Position numbers and translations under genes: made by a program. The notes beneath the pieces were generated by a model, which did no database searches, had not been told where the DNA came from, and saw nothing but the letters and a program-made list of their open reading frames with translations. Source: Aurantiochytrium sp. KH105 (lineage: Eukaryota > Sar > Bigyra > Thraustochytrida > Thraustochytriidae). From it: 64,000 nt of DNA. This document shows positions 13,123 through 23,619 of the stretch, piece after piece. How positions within the stretch are numbered: position 1 is the first letter of the stretch; the number at the start of each line of letters is the position of its first letter. The stretch lies in NCBI GenBank assembly GCA_003116975.1, contig BGKB01000081.1:214600-278599 (forward strand). Reading direction: 5' to 3'.

Positions 13123-16107
13123 TCAATTCGAATTAGGAAGGTTGAGAAGCGAAGACATCATGGGCGTGGAATGCATGCGACGCTGCCGCTGAGAATCAGG
13201 AATAGGGTCAGCGACAGCGTTGGCGCAGGTCGCACAATAGTCCGGACTGTGCGCAGCCTTGATAAAGTCGAAAATCTCGCCGTCCGACCAGTCTCGAACC
13301 TGCAATAGCTGCTCGCGAGCCTGCGCCGCGAGCGCTGCGCCGTCCGAAATTTGTTGGTGCAGCGTCAGCAACTTGCTCATGAGCCGCGAACGCGAACGCG
13401 TGTAGTGCTGCTTGAACACCGGCGATTCCCCTTTGTAGTGCTGCAGGCCCCAAGCGCTGCATGTCACACAGTCGCAACAGAGCAAGAGCGTGCTCTCTAC
13501 CTCGCCAGAGGACAGAAAGCTCGCCAGACGAGCGTGAACGCTGGGCAAAGAGTTGGAACCATCCAAGTGAATGGCACGCAGGAATTGCTGGAGCTCCACG
13601 CGAGCCGGCTCGCTCCAGTCCGTGAGCACTGCGCCCGGCGACTGGCCATCTTTCGTCCCGCTGCTCTCGCCAAAGATGCGCTTGTGCACGTGTTTCGAAA
13701 TCTCGGGCAACGGCGACGAGGCACCGAGTTCCGCTTGCAAGGCGATTTCGAGCTCCGCAAGGTTGTCGAGCTCGCGAACCTTCTTCCAAAAGGCCATCTG
13801 AGGACGATTGCGACGCTCCTGGAAGAGAAGCTTGAGCTTTTGCTTAAAGTCGTTCTCGCGCGGAAACAACTGCGCAGCCCAGCCAATGTTTTCGCTCATC
13901 AAATAGTAGAACTGCTTCCAGTCCCGCTCCTTGCGCCGGTTCAGACTCAGCGTGTTGGCCACGAGATCATAAAATTCAATGTGCTGCGCAAGCGTCATGC
14001 TCTTTGGCGCCTCCGAGCTTTGCCGCCGCTTCCTCAGGCCCAAACCGCTTCGCGAGTTACGTGAGCCCCGTGAACCGCGCGATCCTCGCGAGCATTCGCT
14101 CGCGTCACTGTACACGGACCCGACTTGACTGCCGCGGTCGTCATCTCCCCCGCCGCCGAATCCGGACCCGCTGCCGCTAACATTTCCGGCCGATACACAT
14201 CGCCGAAGCGGCGTTCCAAGGTTGCCAGCCTTGTTAATGACACCGCTGGCCGTCACATCGTCCGGGTCGCCCTGGCCGTGGATCACTGGATGAATTGTCA
14301 GAGCCGGCGGCATCCCGTCCAAGAGGGGCGAAGCCATCTCTGCAGACGGTTCCAAAGGAGGGGGCGCCATGATGCCCCCCGCCCAGCTGTAAGACCGCGG
14401 CAGCATCGAGTTGGGCGGCGAAGGAGAAGGCATCTCATGCGAGAGCAAGTCCTGTGTGCTCTCCTCGTCGGCAACAGTCGCAGAAGATTGCCTCCTGTCC
14501 AGCGTGGGACGCTGCGCTTGCTCTGCTCTGTGCCCGTGCCTCTTTGCAACCTGGTGCGACGGTGAAGATGGCGAAGGCGACGCAGTGAATACGCCAGCTC
14601 CAGGGTCCGAGACGTTGTCTTCGAAGACTGTTCCGCTCACAGACCTCGCAGGTCGGTGCATATCCGTCGCCGTAGCTCCGAGCCCAAAGTCCTGCCCAAA
14701 GTTGAACTCGAGCGTGCTAATGAGCGCAGAGAGCCCGTCGCCATTTTCTTGTACCGCGGCGCGCTTTTCTGAGTCGTCCCCAGCGACATCCAACAAGTCT
14801 GCTGCCGTCTGCGCGTCCTCGCTCAGCTTCCGAAACGTCTCGTACGCCAACTTTTTGTAGAAATACTTGAGCTTACCGGCCAGCACCTTTTCGTTGTGCG
14901 TTTCCTCTCGAACGGCCGCTGCGAGGTCTAGACAGCCTCGTTCCTCCAGCAGAGGCGCCAGGGTCTTGAAAGCAAAGTCTTGAACGCGTTTTGTCATGTA
15001 CTTGGTGTTCTTACGCGTTTGGTACTGCTTTTTCGTCGTCCATTGCTGCCGCGGCGTCGCCCTGAATGCTAGCCAAAACACTTCATCACGGAAGATGTCG
15101 CGCTTCTCGAGACAAGACCGCAGCTGTTTTACAATTTCGTGCACCGGGTCCGTGTCAGTCGTCAAAAAGACGACGGGATCCGCGTGCGTGCGTGAATGCG
15201 TGCTCTTACAATCGTCGTCCTCCTCGTATTCGTCGTTCGACCGATATCGATTCCACGCCGCGCCCGCGGGTCCGCGTCGCGGAATCATGCTTGGCGGAGC
15301 GAACATTGGGACACGAGGCACCTCATTCCCGACGCTCGCAAATGCTGTGGTTGCGACGCCCACGCCGTTGTTCTGCTGCTCTTGCTGCTGATGCTGCTGG
15401 AATTGTTGCTGGAGTGCCACAATGCCATCGCCATCGGTGTTCATGAGCGAGGATAGCCCCATCTGCCTCAACTCGTTGGCCAGGTCTGCGTCGCTTGCCT
15501 CCTTCTCGCTGCTATATGCCGCTGCGCTTGCGCCGTTCCCCGTATATCCAAGTGGAGGCGGGGGCGGGATTGCTCCGAGATCTCCTTCCGAAGAGGACAG
15601 CGAAGAGCCCGAGCCGAGCAGCGACGAGGACGACGAGAATGATACAGCTGCTCCGAGTGGCTTGGGGTCGCGCACGATGGCGCGGAGCGGAGGCCGTCTT
15701 GCGGACGCGGATGCGGACGCGGATGCAGACGCGGATGCAGACGCGGATGCGGACGCGTGCGTGGGCGCGGGCGAGGGCGCGGATGATTTCATTAGTCTCT
15801 GGGAAGACGAATTGCTTTGCCGCGGTTGATGATACCCCTGCTCTTGCTGCGCTGAAGAGATCTGCTGCACGGTCTGCCGCACGGGTTGTTCGTGGTGGAG
15901 CCCAGGTCGGCCTTGGTCGAGGTCTGCGTCGTTCTCCTCGACCGAGGAAGCGCCGTCTTGCGCGAGGCCAAAAACGCCCTCGCTCTCGAGGATGCTGCCG
16001 AGCTCGAGCGAGTGCATGCGGCCCGAGGCCCCGAGCGTCGGCACCGAAGCAGAGGCCTCGCGCGAGTTGGAGTCCACGAGCTTGCCCATGGCTCGGAACT
16101 GGTCCAT
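13123..16107 (-). CDS. Unrecognised 994-residue protein with two helical regions
   Basis: The open frame extends upstream to a TTG at 16158, but the first ATG is at 16107 (MDQFRAMGK), so that start is used. The N-terminal third is low complexity: Gln-rich stretches, an Ala-Ser dipeptide run at about residues 112-136 and Ser-rich tracts, probably disordered. Two ordered-looking, Lys/Arg- and aromatic-rich helical regions follow, at about 315-435 (around VHEIVKQL and TKKQYQTRKN) and about 700-960 (around MTLAQHIEFYD and DWKQFYYLMSEN). A Cys pair (CATC) lies near the C terminus. I cannot assign it to a family. The pattern of long disordered linkers with two conserved-looking helical blocks would suit a nuclear or scaffold protein, but that is only inference. 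It is isolated, with 8.4 kb of spacer on one side. Confidence 0.75.
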   Translation of the reverse strand: MDQFRAMGKLVDSNSREASASVPTLGASGRMHSLELGSILESEGVFGLAQDGASSVEENDADLDQGRPGLHHEQPVRQTVQQISSAQQEQGYHQPRQSNSSSQRLMKSSAPSPAPTHASASASASASASASASASARRPPLRAIVRDPKPLGAAVSFSSSSSLLGSGSSLSSSEGDLGAIPPPPPLGYTGNGASAAAYSSEKEASDADLANELRQMGLSSLMNTDGDGIVALQQQFQQHQQQEQQNNGVGVATTAFASVGNEVPRVPMFAPPSMIPRRGPAGAAWNRYRSNDEYEEDDDCKSTHSRTHADPVVFLTTDTDPVHEIVKQLRSCLEKRDIFRDEVFWLAFRATPRQQWTTKKQYQTRKNTKYMTKRVQDFAFKTLAPLLEERGCLDLAAAVREETHNEKVLAGKLKYFYKKLAYETFRKLSEDAQTAADLLDVAGDDSEKRAAVQENGDGLSALISTLEFNFGQDFGLGATATDMHRPARSVSGTVFEDNVSDPGAGVFTASPSPSSPSHQVAKRHGHRAEQAQRPTLDRRQSSATVADEESTQDLLSHEMPSPSPPNSMLPRSYSWAGGIMAPPPLEPSAEMASPLLDGMPPALTIHPVIHGQGDPDDVTASGVINKAGNLGTPLRRCVSAGNVSGSGSGFGGGGDDDRGSQVGSVYSDASECSRGSRGSRGSRNSRSGLGLRKRRQSSEAPKSMTLAQHIEFYDLVANTLSLNRRKERDWKQFYYLMSENIGWAAQLFPRENDFKQKLKLLFQERRNRPQMAFWKKVRELDNLAELEIALQAELGASSPLPEISKHVHKRIFGESSGTKDGQSPGAVLTDWSEPARVELQQFLRAIHLDGSNSLPSVHARLASFLSSGEVESTLLLCCDCVTCSAWGLQHYKGESPVFKQHYTRSRSRLMSKLLTLHQQISDGAALAAQAREQLLQVRDWSDGEIFDFIKAAHSPDYCATCANAVADPIPDSQRQRRMHSTPMMSSLLNLPNSN

Positions 16108-17989
16108 GGCGCCTTTCCCGCGGCACGTGCAGCGGCCAGCCCGGGCGGGAGAGCGCAACAGGCTCGCGAGGGCGGGGACTTGAGGGAGGGCGCCGGGGAG
16201 CCAGGGAGCCAGGTTTGCAGGGCCGGCGCGGGCGGCGGCGCGGCGCAGCGCAGCAGCTCCGGCGGGCGTCTGAGCTCAGCGGCGCTCGCGGCTCGCCCCT
16301 CGTCGAGGGGTCGGGGCGCGGAGTGGATTCCTTCGCTCAGCGTCTGCCGCTGCCCCTTGCCAGCCAGCCAGCCAGCCTGCCTGCCTACCTGCCTCACGCA
16401 CGCCGGGGAGGCGGGCAGGCCGCGGAGCAGCGCGCACGCCCCCGCGGCCTGCCCGCCCGCCTGCCTGCTTGTCTCCGCTCCCCTCCGCGGCGCCGCGTTG
16501 ATGGGATTGGCGCCGATTCCGCGCTCTGGCTCCCGCGATCCCCCTGTCAGCAGAGGGACAGACACTTAGACAGACAGACACACACACACAGTGAGGGGAG
16601 AGGGCGAGCGAGCGGGTGAGTGACAGACGCAGCGGGTCGGCCGGAGTGACCCTCTCGAAGTGCAGAGGCGGGTGGGTCGTGACAGATCCTGGCTGGCATC
16701 AGCCTGAAGGCGAGCTTGGAGGGCAGCGCAGGCAGCAGCAGCAGCAGCAGGCAGCACGAACGCATGGATGGATGGATAGATGGATGGCATCACGAAGGCT
16801 TGGCAATCAGTCGCTGGCAAGGTGACATCAGGGTGGCGACGAAGGGCGGAGGACGGTCATTGAGTGACAGAGAGTTGAGACGACGACCGACTGCCACGCA
16901 TGATGGGCCGGGCCATCGGCAGAGGAGGAAGACGGTAGCAGCGAGATGAGCCTTGGAGACACAAACGATCGATCCCGCCAGCCTCCTTACGATTATACAC
17001 TGGAGCAGCAGCAAGCAGCCATCGCAGAAAGTAGCAAGAAAGAGGGAAAGCAGCGCGCATGAAAGTCTGTCTCTGCGTAGGGCAGGGCGGCCGTCAAGCA
17101 GCTGCAGGCTGAGCGGGCGAGGCTGTTGTTGGCGGTACCGGGGAAGGGGTGGTGAGGAGGAGATCGAACCGACGCGGGCCGCGCTCCTTCCTTTATTGTA
17201 TATACCTCACTTTCGGAGGAGGCGCTTCGCAGCATCCATCTATCATCCATCTCGAGCGCTGGCATGTGTTCGCCTGGCCGCATGTCATGCATGCCTTTCC
17301 TTCTTTCTGCCTCTATCTTTCACGGGGGCCGGGCGGCGCATACGCGAGGCTCGCATCACAGTCCGTCGCAGTTGGCCGCTTTTCTGCAAGCCCGATTGAT
17401 CGATTCGCGGCAGGCAAGCAAGGAAGCGAGTGAGCAAGTAAGCAAGCAGCCAAGTAAGCAAGTATCCACGCGACAGCAACTTGAAGCTGCAGCTGCAGCT
17501 GCAGCCAGGCGAAGGAAACGCGCGCGTTGACGAAGATACAGAGTTTAGGTAGTATACACATGAGCGCAGAGCTGCGGGGGGTCACTCTCTCGCCCCCTCG
17601 CTCTCGCACTCACGGTTCATCTATCACCCGCCGCTGTGAGCCGTGGCTCACTGTCACAGTCAGTGCAGCTAGCAGTAGCTAGCGAAAAGGCAGGCTAGGC
17701 AGGGTTGGTCGCGTCCGCCGGCCGCTGCGCGTAGACCACCCTGCACGCGCCCTCGCTCGCTCGCTCGCTCGCTCGTTCCCGGCCGCCACTCATGTATGAT
17801 AGAGGAGCGGCGGGTTGAGCGAGCGAGAACCGCAGACTGGGAGGCAGGCTTGCGAAGGCAAGGCGAGGCGAGACCCTCCCTCCTTCCCTCCCTCCCTCCT
17901 TCCCTCCCTCCCCTGCGTTGAGCAAATAGACGGACGGGCCTAGTCCGCGTTGACCAAGCCGGCCGGCCGGCACGCAGATGAGCGGCCAG

Positions 17990-18055
<66 letters not shown>

Positions 18056-18963
18056 GGCCCGTCCGCTGTCGCCTACACGTGGACGGAGGATGCTGCCACT
18101 GCCCGCACGCACGCAGTGAGACGCTGGCGCGACGTGACGCCGACGCGACGGCAGGCGAGGAAGCCTCTCTTGGGCAGCTCTGCGGCATCTGGCTCCTCGC
18201 AGCTCACGTCACCCACCTTTTAGTTCCGGCCGTCGGGTCGGGAACGATCGATCACACGCAGGGCCGTGGCTTACTTCCTTGCTTACTGCACAACGCGAGT
18301 AGCCTCCCCCCCCCTCCCCGCAAACTAACGTAAAGGCGGCGGCGGGCGCGGTGTTGGGGAAACCTGCGGGCGATGGTGGGCAGCGAGGGAGGCCACGGAG
18401 GTTTTTATGAACTCGGTGAGCCCATACCAGTCACGTGATTTGGGGGGAAGCGATGAGGGCAACGGCAACATCATGGCGAGACGGAGGACTCTTTCGTCAT
18501 CAACCTTAAGATGGCTGGATGGCTGGCTGGCTTGGCTGGCTGATGAATGGATAAATGACGTGATCCGTGTTGTGAGTTGGTGTTGGCATTCAAATTACTG
18601 CTCCTATGATCGTTCCTTGGTGAAAAAGAAGTTCGCCCGGGGATCTGCACTTGCTTGAAATCCGAGATGAAACAGTGACCAGAAAAACAAGATACCCCAC
18701 CCTCACCACCAAATAAAAAGTATAAGCCGACTAGAACTTGCGCAGTGACGAAACGAACAAGCGTGACGTCGAACATGGTGACCATGTAAGCGATGATGGA
18801 AACATCATTATTCACCACCACCACCACAACAACAACAAGAACGACAACAAGACGAAGCAGTAGTACACTTGCTTCTTGTAAAGTGTTTGCTTTCAAGGTC
18901 GCTTTGAAAACTAAGAATGATCGAATGACTGATTTGATCTTTTGGATAAAACGTACGCAGGAG
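16108..18963. other. Intergenic spacer with simple repeats
   Basis: No gene is supported. The stretch contains CCAG/CTGC runs (about 16365-16390), CAGACA and CA runs (about 16556-16590), CAG runs near 16730-16752, GGAT runs near 16765-16785, CTCG repeats (about 17750-17776), CTCC/CTTCC runs (about 17876-17912), the (AAGC)16 array and a CAC/AAC run near 18818-18855. It lies between the start of the unrecognised minus gene and the 3' end of the Zn2Cys6 gene. Confidence 0.55.
17990..18054. repeat. (AAGC) array, ~16 copies
   Basis: A perfect AAGC repeat. Allowing for strand it is the same four-base motif as the large CTTG array at 5.7 kb, here in the opposite orientation. Confidence 0.92.
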
Positions 18964-20985
18964 CTAAGTGCGAGCCTCGGCGGTGGCCCCGGCACCAACA
19001 GAGGGAGCCGCAGGCGGCTCTGAATCGCGATTGACAGCCGGGCCGGTCCACTTGAGGAGCTCCTCGAGCCATTGGCCATCATCCTCGAGCTCGAGCGACT
19101 CCTCGTCGCTGCTGTCCACGAGAGGAAGGTCAAGGTTGAGCATGTCCTCGCCAGCCTCCAGCTCATTGTGAGCAGAAATGGTCGAGTCAGAACTCAACGT
19201 CTCCTTGGGAGAAAAGAGAGCGTCCGTACCGTCGGCAGAGTACTGCTTCGAAGGCCAGGCCTCGTGTTCGATCGGAACGTGTTCTGCAATGCCAGCGAGA
19301 CCGAGCTCATCCGCTTCGTGATGATGGTGGTGGTCTTGAACGGGGCCTTGATAATGCTGGTGATGATCCTGCTGTCCCGAATAATGCTGTTGGTGTTGCT
19401 GTTGATGGTGATAGTCCTGGTGTTGCTGCGGCTGCTGCGAGTCCTGGCCCCGATAGTCCCCAAAGCTGTGCTGCAAACCTTGCGAGTCGTAGCGTTGAGG
19501 CTGATGCTGCGGCTGATGCTGCGACTGATGCGAGCGATGCTCTTGGTGCTCTTGATCAGCCGGGGACTCGTTAGAGCGCTCGCCGAGATTATCAATCTCT
19601 CCTTTGGCCCCAATGTAGTCGTAAATGACTGGACTCTTTTCCGAAGGAGGCAGTTCGTATTTTACATGCGGCCGAGGAGCAGCAGACGCGTCACTTCGAC
19701 GATCCGAGCCTGCATGCATCGAAGCCGCCTCGGCGTCGTTGGGGTTGGGCTCCGCCTGCTTGAAGCGTTTGGGTGGCAAGGCGACCTCGTCCTCAATGAC
19801 AGTGAAACGAGAGTCGATCGGTAATGAAGGCGCAGGCGCGGCCATTGGGCCTCCCATTGGCGAAAAACTCATAAACACCGACAACGAAGACTCTTCATCG
19901 CTGATAAATTCCCGATGCACACACTTGACAATGCAATCAACAGGGCCATTTTGCTTGCTGTCTTTCCAGTTGATCTTGAAAAGATGCACAGATGGCACCT
20001 CACGGCAGATCGGATAGGCCTCCGGCTTGCCGAGCGTGTTGAACTTGATGGCGGTTACCTGCACAAAGGAGAGCAAGTCTGCCTCCGTGACGAGAATGCG
20101 GCTTAGAACATCGCCGCCCCAGGGTAAGAAGCCGCCACCAGAGTCACGGAGATTACGCTCAATTTCCTCGCCGCCGTAGCCCATGAGCTGCTCGAATTGC
20201 CGCGTCACTGTGACCTTGGACTCGGCGCCGGGCGCCATGTAATCTACCTTGAAGCGCAAGTGCGCCTCGTGCTCCGAAAAACCGCCAAGAAGCGCCGTTT
20301 GCTGGACCGCGTTGCTCCCGGGAGGCATGTCCACGTCAACAATCTCTGTCGAGTCGCCAGACTCCGACGACGGCGACGTCCGGTGGCCCTTGACTCGAAG
20401 ATGAAACGGATTACCATGGTTCAGATGGCGCGCCGTGCCTTCGTTGTCAAAGTTGATGGGCGTGTTGACATCCGCGATGGCGTCGGCCTTGGCCTGGCCT
20501 TCTTTGCCCCACTGGCGAATTTTGATGTGGCAGGCTTCCACCTTGCCGGCGAGCTCGTCCACGTCAATGTTCAGGGCGTCCATCCAGGCGGAGAGACGCT
20601 TGAGCGCGTCCACCTTGTTCTTCTTGATGAGGTATTGCCGCATCTTGTGAAGCTGCCGGTTGAACCAGAACAAGGAGCAGGATACGGCATAGTGCTTGTA
20701 CAGGGTAAAGAAGACGCTCCAGGAGCGGCGCTCGTGAGATCCCAGCGAGGACATTTGCTTGTTGCCACTCAGGTTGGTGCTCACCACCATGGGCTGATTT
20801 GCGACCAGAGCCGCGCGCTCGCGCTTCTTGACGGGACCGCGCTTCTTCTTGGGGCTGTAAAAGCACTGGATGCCCTTGCGCACACAGCGCGAGCAGGGGT
20901 CTTCGCCCGAGCATTTGACTTTGGACCCAGTGCACGCATCGCACGAGCTCTTGAGCGTGAGTCGAAGGTCGCTGCGGAACTCCAT
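18964..20985 (-). CDS. Zn(II)2Cys6 transcription factor with PAS-like region
   Basis: The protein has 673 residues and an ATG start. Residues 15-41 carry a perfect binuclear zinc cluster (C-x2-C-x6-C-x5-C-x2-C-x6-C; Cys 15, 18, 25, 31, 34, 41). A basic stretch (KKKRGPVKKRER) follows and probably serves as nuclear signal and DNA contact. Residues of about 250-375 resemble a PAS fold, with an FEQLMGYGGEEIERNL segment of the kind found after the cluster in the ERT1/AcuK group of gluconeogenesis regulators. The C-terminal half is Gln/His-rich and then strongly acidic, as in an activation domain. The family is best known from fungi, so a stramenopile member is of some interest. The resemblance to ERT1/AcuK is by eye and moderate; a role in carbon-source control is only a suggestion. 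Confidence 0.8.
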   Translation of the reverse strand: MEFRSDLRLTLKSSCDACTGSKVKCSGEDPCSRCVRKGIQCFYSPKKKRGPVKKRERAALVANQPMVVSTNLSGNKQMSSLGSHERRSWSVFFTLYKHYAVSCSLFWFNRQLHKMRQYLIKKNKVDALKRLSAWMDALNIDVDELAGKVEACHIKIRQWGKEGQAKADAIADVNTPINFDNEGTARHLNHGNPFHLRVKGHRTSPSSESGDSTEIVDVDMPPGSNAVQQTALLGGFSEHEAHLRFKVDYMAPGAESKVTVTRQFEQLMGYGGEEIERNLRDSGGGFLPWGGDVLSRILVTEADLLSFVQVTAIKFNTLGKPEAYPICREVPSVHLFKINWKDSKQNGPVDCIVKCVHREFISDEESSLSVFMSFSPMGGPMAAPAPSLPIDSRFTVIEDEVALPPKRFKQAEPNPNDAEAASMHAGSDRRSDASAAPRPHVKYELPPSEKSPVIYDYIGAKGEIDNLGERSNESPADQEHQEHRSHQSQHQPQHQPQRYDSQGLQHSFGDYRGQDSQQPQQHQDYHHQQQHQQHYSGQQDHHQHYQGPVQDHHHHHEADELGLAGIAEHVPIEHEAWPSKQYSADGTDALFSPKETLSSDSTISAHNELEAGEDMLNLDLPLVDSSDEESLELEDDGQWLEELLKWTGPAVNRDSEPPAAPSVGAGATAEART

Positions 20986-21270
20986 CGTGTCAGGCGAGCG
21001 AGCGACAAAGCGTACTTGCCCCTTTCTTTGCTTGCTTTTGCTTTGTCACAAGCGGCGGCTTTGGGCCTGTGCCCTTCCGAGGTGCCCGTCCGATGACCGA
21101 CCGCTCGCTCGCTCGCTCGCTGCGCGAGGACGCCGACGGGACGCGCGGGGGAAAAGGATGAAGGAAGGAAAGGGAGAGGAGGGAGGGCGGCGGCGGACGC
21201 GGCGGGCACAGTCGTCTGCAGGCAGGCAGTCCTTGCGCGCGCGCGGCTCCCGGCCTCGTCCGGGGTCTGC

Positions 21271-21313
<43 letters not shown>
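21271..21313. repeat. (TCTG) array, ~11 copies
   Basis: Near-perfect TCTG/CAGA tetranucleotide repeat in the 5' region of the Zn2Cys6 gene. A second array of the same motif lies upstream of the kinesin gene. Confidence 0.9.
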
Positions 21314-21319
<6 letters not shown>

Positions 21320-22039
21320 TGGCTTGTCTGTCTGCTGTTTGTTTGTATGTGTCGCCTCGCAGGCCAGGTCTCGCGACCACACTCACTTATACGCGCTCGC
21401 TGGCCTATTTGTAGTCTACTACACACTAAACCTAGGTATTTGTCGATGATCGACAGTGCAGTGAAGAAAAGAAGAGGACCTGCGTTACGAGGCCGCCGCG
21501 AGCACGCGCGGGCCGCCTCGCCTCGCCCTCGCCTCGCCTGTCTCGCTGCCTCGCTGCCGAGCCGAGCCGGGCCGGGCGCGGGGGCGCGCGCGGGGCCGCC
21601 GCTGCGCCGCTGCCGTGTGGGGCGCGGGAGGGCGGGAAGGCGCGCGCGTGGACGGGGCGCGGCGGGAGGGAGCGAGCGAGCGAGGGCGGCGAAGGGGTTC
21701 TGGATCACCGTGCGCGCCTCGGGCCATCGCAGGGAAGCGCCGAGGCGGCGAGCTGGCGGGGCCGCGGGCGGTAGGCAACGCCTAGGGACCCCTATGCGGC
21801 ACCCGTGCCCCGCTCAGCGCAGCTCCGCTCACACTTCATAAAATAATAAAAATCGATCAGCCATATAAAGTAATAGGCCCCTAAAATCGATCAGATAGTC
21901 TCATCACGATAGAAAGCAGAGCAGACTAGAGCAGCCCTGGCAGAGCAGCGCAGGGAGCGGCGCTTTCTTTGTTCTCTCCCTTCTTCTTCTCCATGTCCTT
22001 CTGGCTGCTGTATCTTCTTCAAGTGAGGCCAAGCCTCGC

Positions 22040-22070
<31 letters not shown>

Positions 22071-23438
22071 ACTGATGACTGACTGGCTGACTGGCTGACC
22101 ATGCTGCGATGGGCGGCAGCTGCGATGGGCGGCAGCGCAGCAGCAGCGAGCCGGCAGCTGGCATGGCAGTGGCCTCCGCGCCCTGACCGTGATGAGATGA
22201 GGCGCCTTCCTGGTCGAGTTCCTCCCGTTCTCCTCGCAGACAATGACATGTGAATGACATGTGAATGAATGCACGGAGGGAAGTCGCTCACTCGAAGTGG
22301 TGCTAGGATGGTATGCAACTGGGCCTAGTTGAGACCAGCCAGACAGACGACAGAGACCAGACTCAAAGAGCGAGCCGTGTCCTCGCCGGGCTACTCCGCG
22401 TGGCGACTCTGCCACGCTCCCTTCCTTCCCGCGCGAGGTGCCAGCAGTGCAGCCAGCAGCAGCAGCTTGCGACAGGAAGGCGAGGTCGGCGGGACGCCGT
22501 GGCGCAGATAGCCAAGCCAGCCGGGTCCAACTGTAAAGAGGCTGAAGCCTCGTCGTCCCCGTCGTCGCTGCAGGCCTCGGCGAGTTTGCGTCCAGGCGAA
22601 CAAACAAACCTTCGGAAGAGAGGCCGTTCGAGTGCGGCCGCGGGGATGGCCGCCATTGGCCCGAGCAGACGCCAACGAGGGACGACATCAACGTGGGCAC
22701 GTGCTGGCTCGTCGAGGTGGCGCACGGACGATCGCTCCGAGAAATTGCTCTAGGCCCAAGTCGAGGTCGGTCAATGTACAACACGAAATGAACAAGGCGG
22801 CTGGCTCGTGGTCGCGCGCGCGCGAACCGCACCTGCCCGCTCCATCTGCTTTCGGCCGAACTTGAAGTTGCCTTTACCGCGATCGCGAGTAACGTTCGCG
22901 TCACGGAATGAGCCATCCGCAGCCGCGAAGAGACTTCTCGTAGTAGGGGTTTTCTGAAGATAGATTCTCTTCTCTGCCCGCCCAAGCGACCAAGCAAGCA
23001 TAGGACAATGCGTGCGTGCGTGCGCGCGTGCGTGCGCGCGTGCATGCAGTTTTACTGACGGGTTTACGCTGAGAGCGCTGCGCGCGCGAGCGATTTCCTG
23101 CCCAAGTGTCCCTGGCACGATGCAAAGATCCTGGGCCTCGAATCTCACAGTCAGAATGAGACGGGTTTCTTTTACTACAAAAAAATGCACCGAGGCACGC
23201 GCGCGCTTCATTGAAAAGTCAGCGCAGCGCATCGTGCACATCATAGTCGATGACTCTGTGCGAAATTTCACTCTTGATTGAAAGATTCATCGAGGGCTTG
23301 ACGATGAGATGATCATCGACTGTGAAATCTTCACTGGCATTGGCCTCGATCAGGCCCAGCGCAAAAACATGACTTGTAAAGTAAATAAGTACGCATGTCT
23401 GCACTTTTCGTGAGACAAGATGCGGACTCTCTATTTTA

Positions 23439-23619
23439 GGTCGAGTCACTCTATTTGGTTGCCCCAAATGCTATCGCTTTAAAATTAATTTTAAATTTGT
23501 GGTGAACCATCGCAGCGCCGAGCCCTGGCACTTGCTGTTTCAGGTTGAGTCATTCTCATCATTGACGGCCCAAACACTGTCATTTCGAAACGATGATGAC
23601 CCATCGTAGCGTCGAGCCG
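23439..23619. repeat. Diverged two-copy tandem repeat, unit ~85 bp
   Basis: Copy A (about 23439-23524) and copy B (about 23542-23619) share GGT(C/T)GAGTCA(C/T)TCT at the start, GCCC(C)AAA in the middle, and CCATCG(C/T)AGCG(C/T)CGAGCC at the end. An 18-bp spacer separates them. They have diverged by substitutions and a few indels. Function is unknown, and no open frame runs through both. Confidence 0.7.

Noticed and set aside
13290-13310. Minus-strand B-box-like GTTCGAGAC
   Set aside because: It is within coding sequence and no tRNA fold is possible around it.
21891-23045. 384-codon minus-strand frame
   Set aside because: It starts in a His-Ala-Arg-Thr repeat and has no recognisable domain; it is probably an accident of GC-rich DNA.
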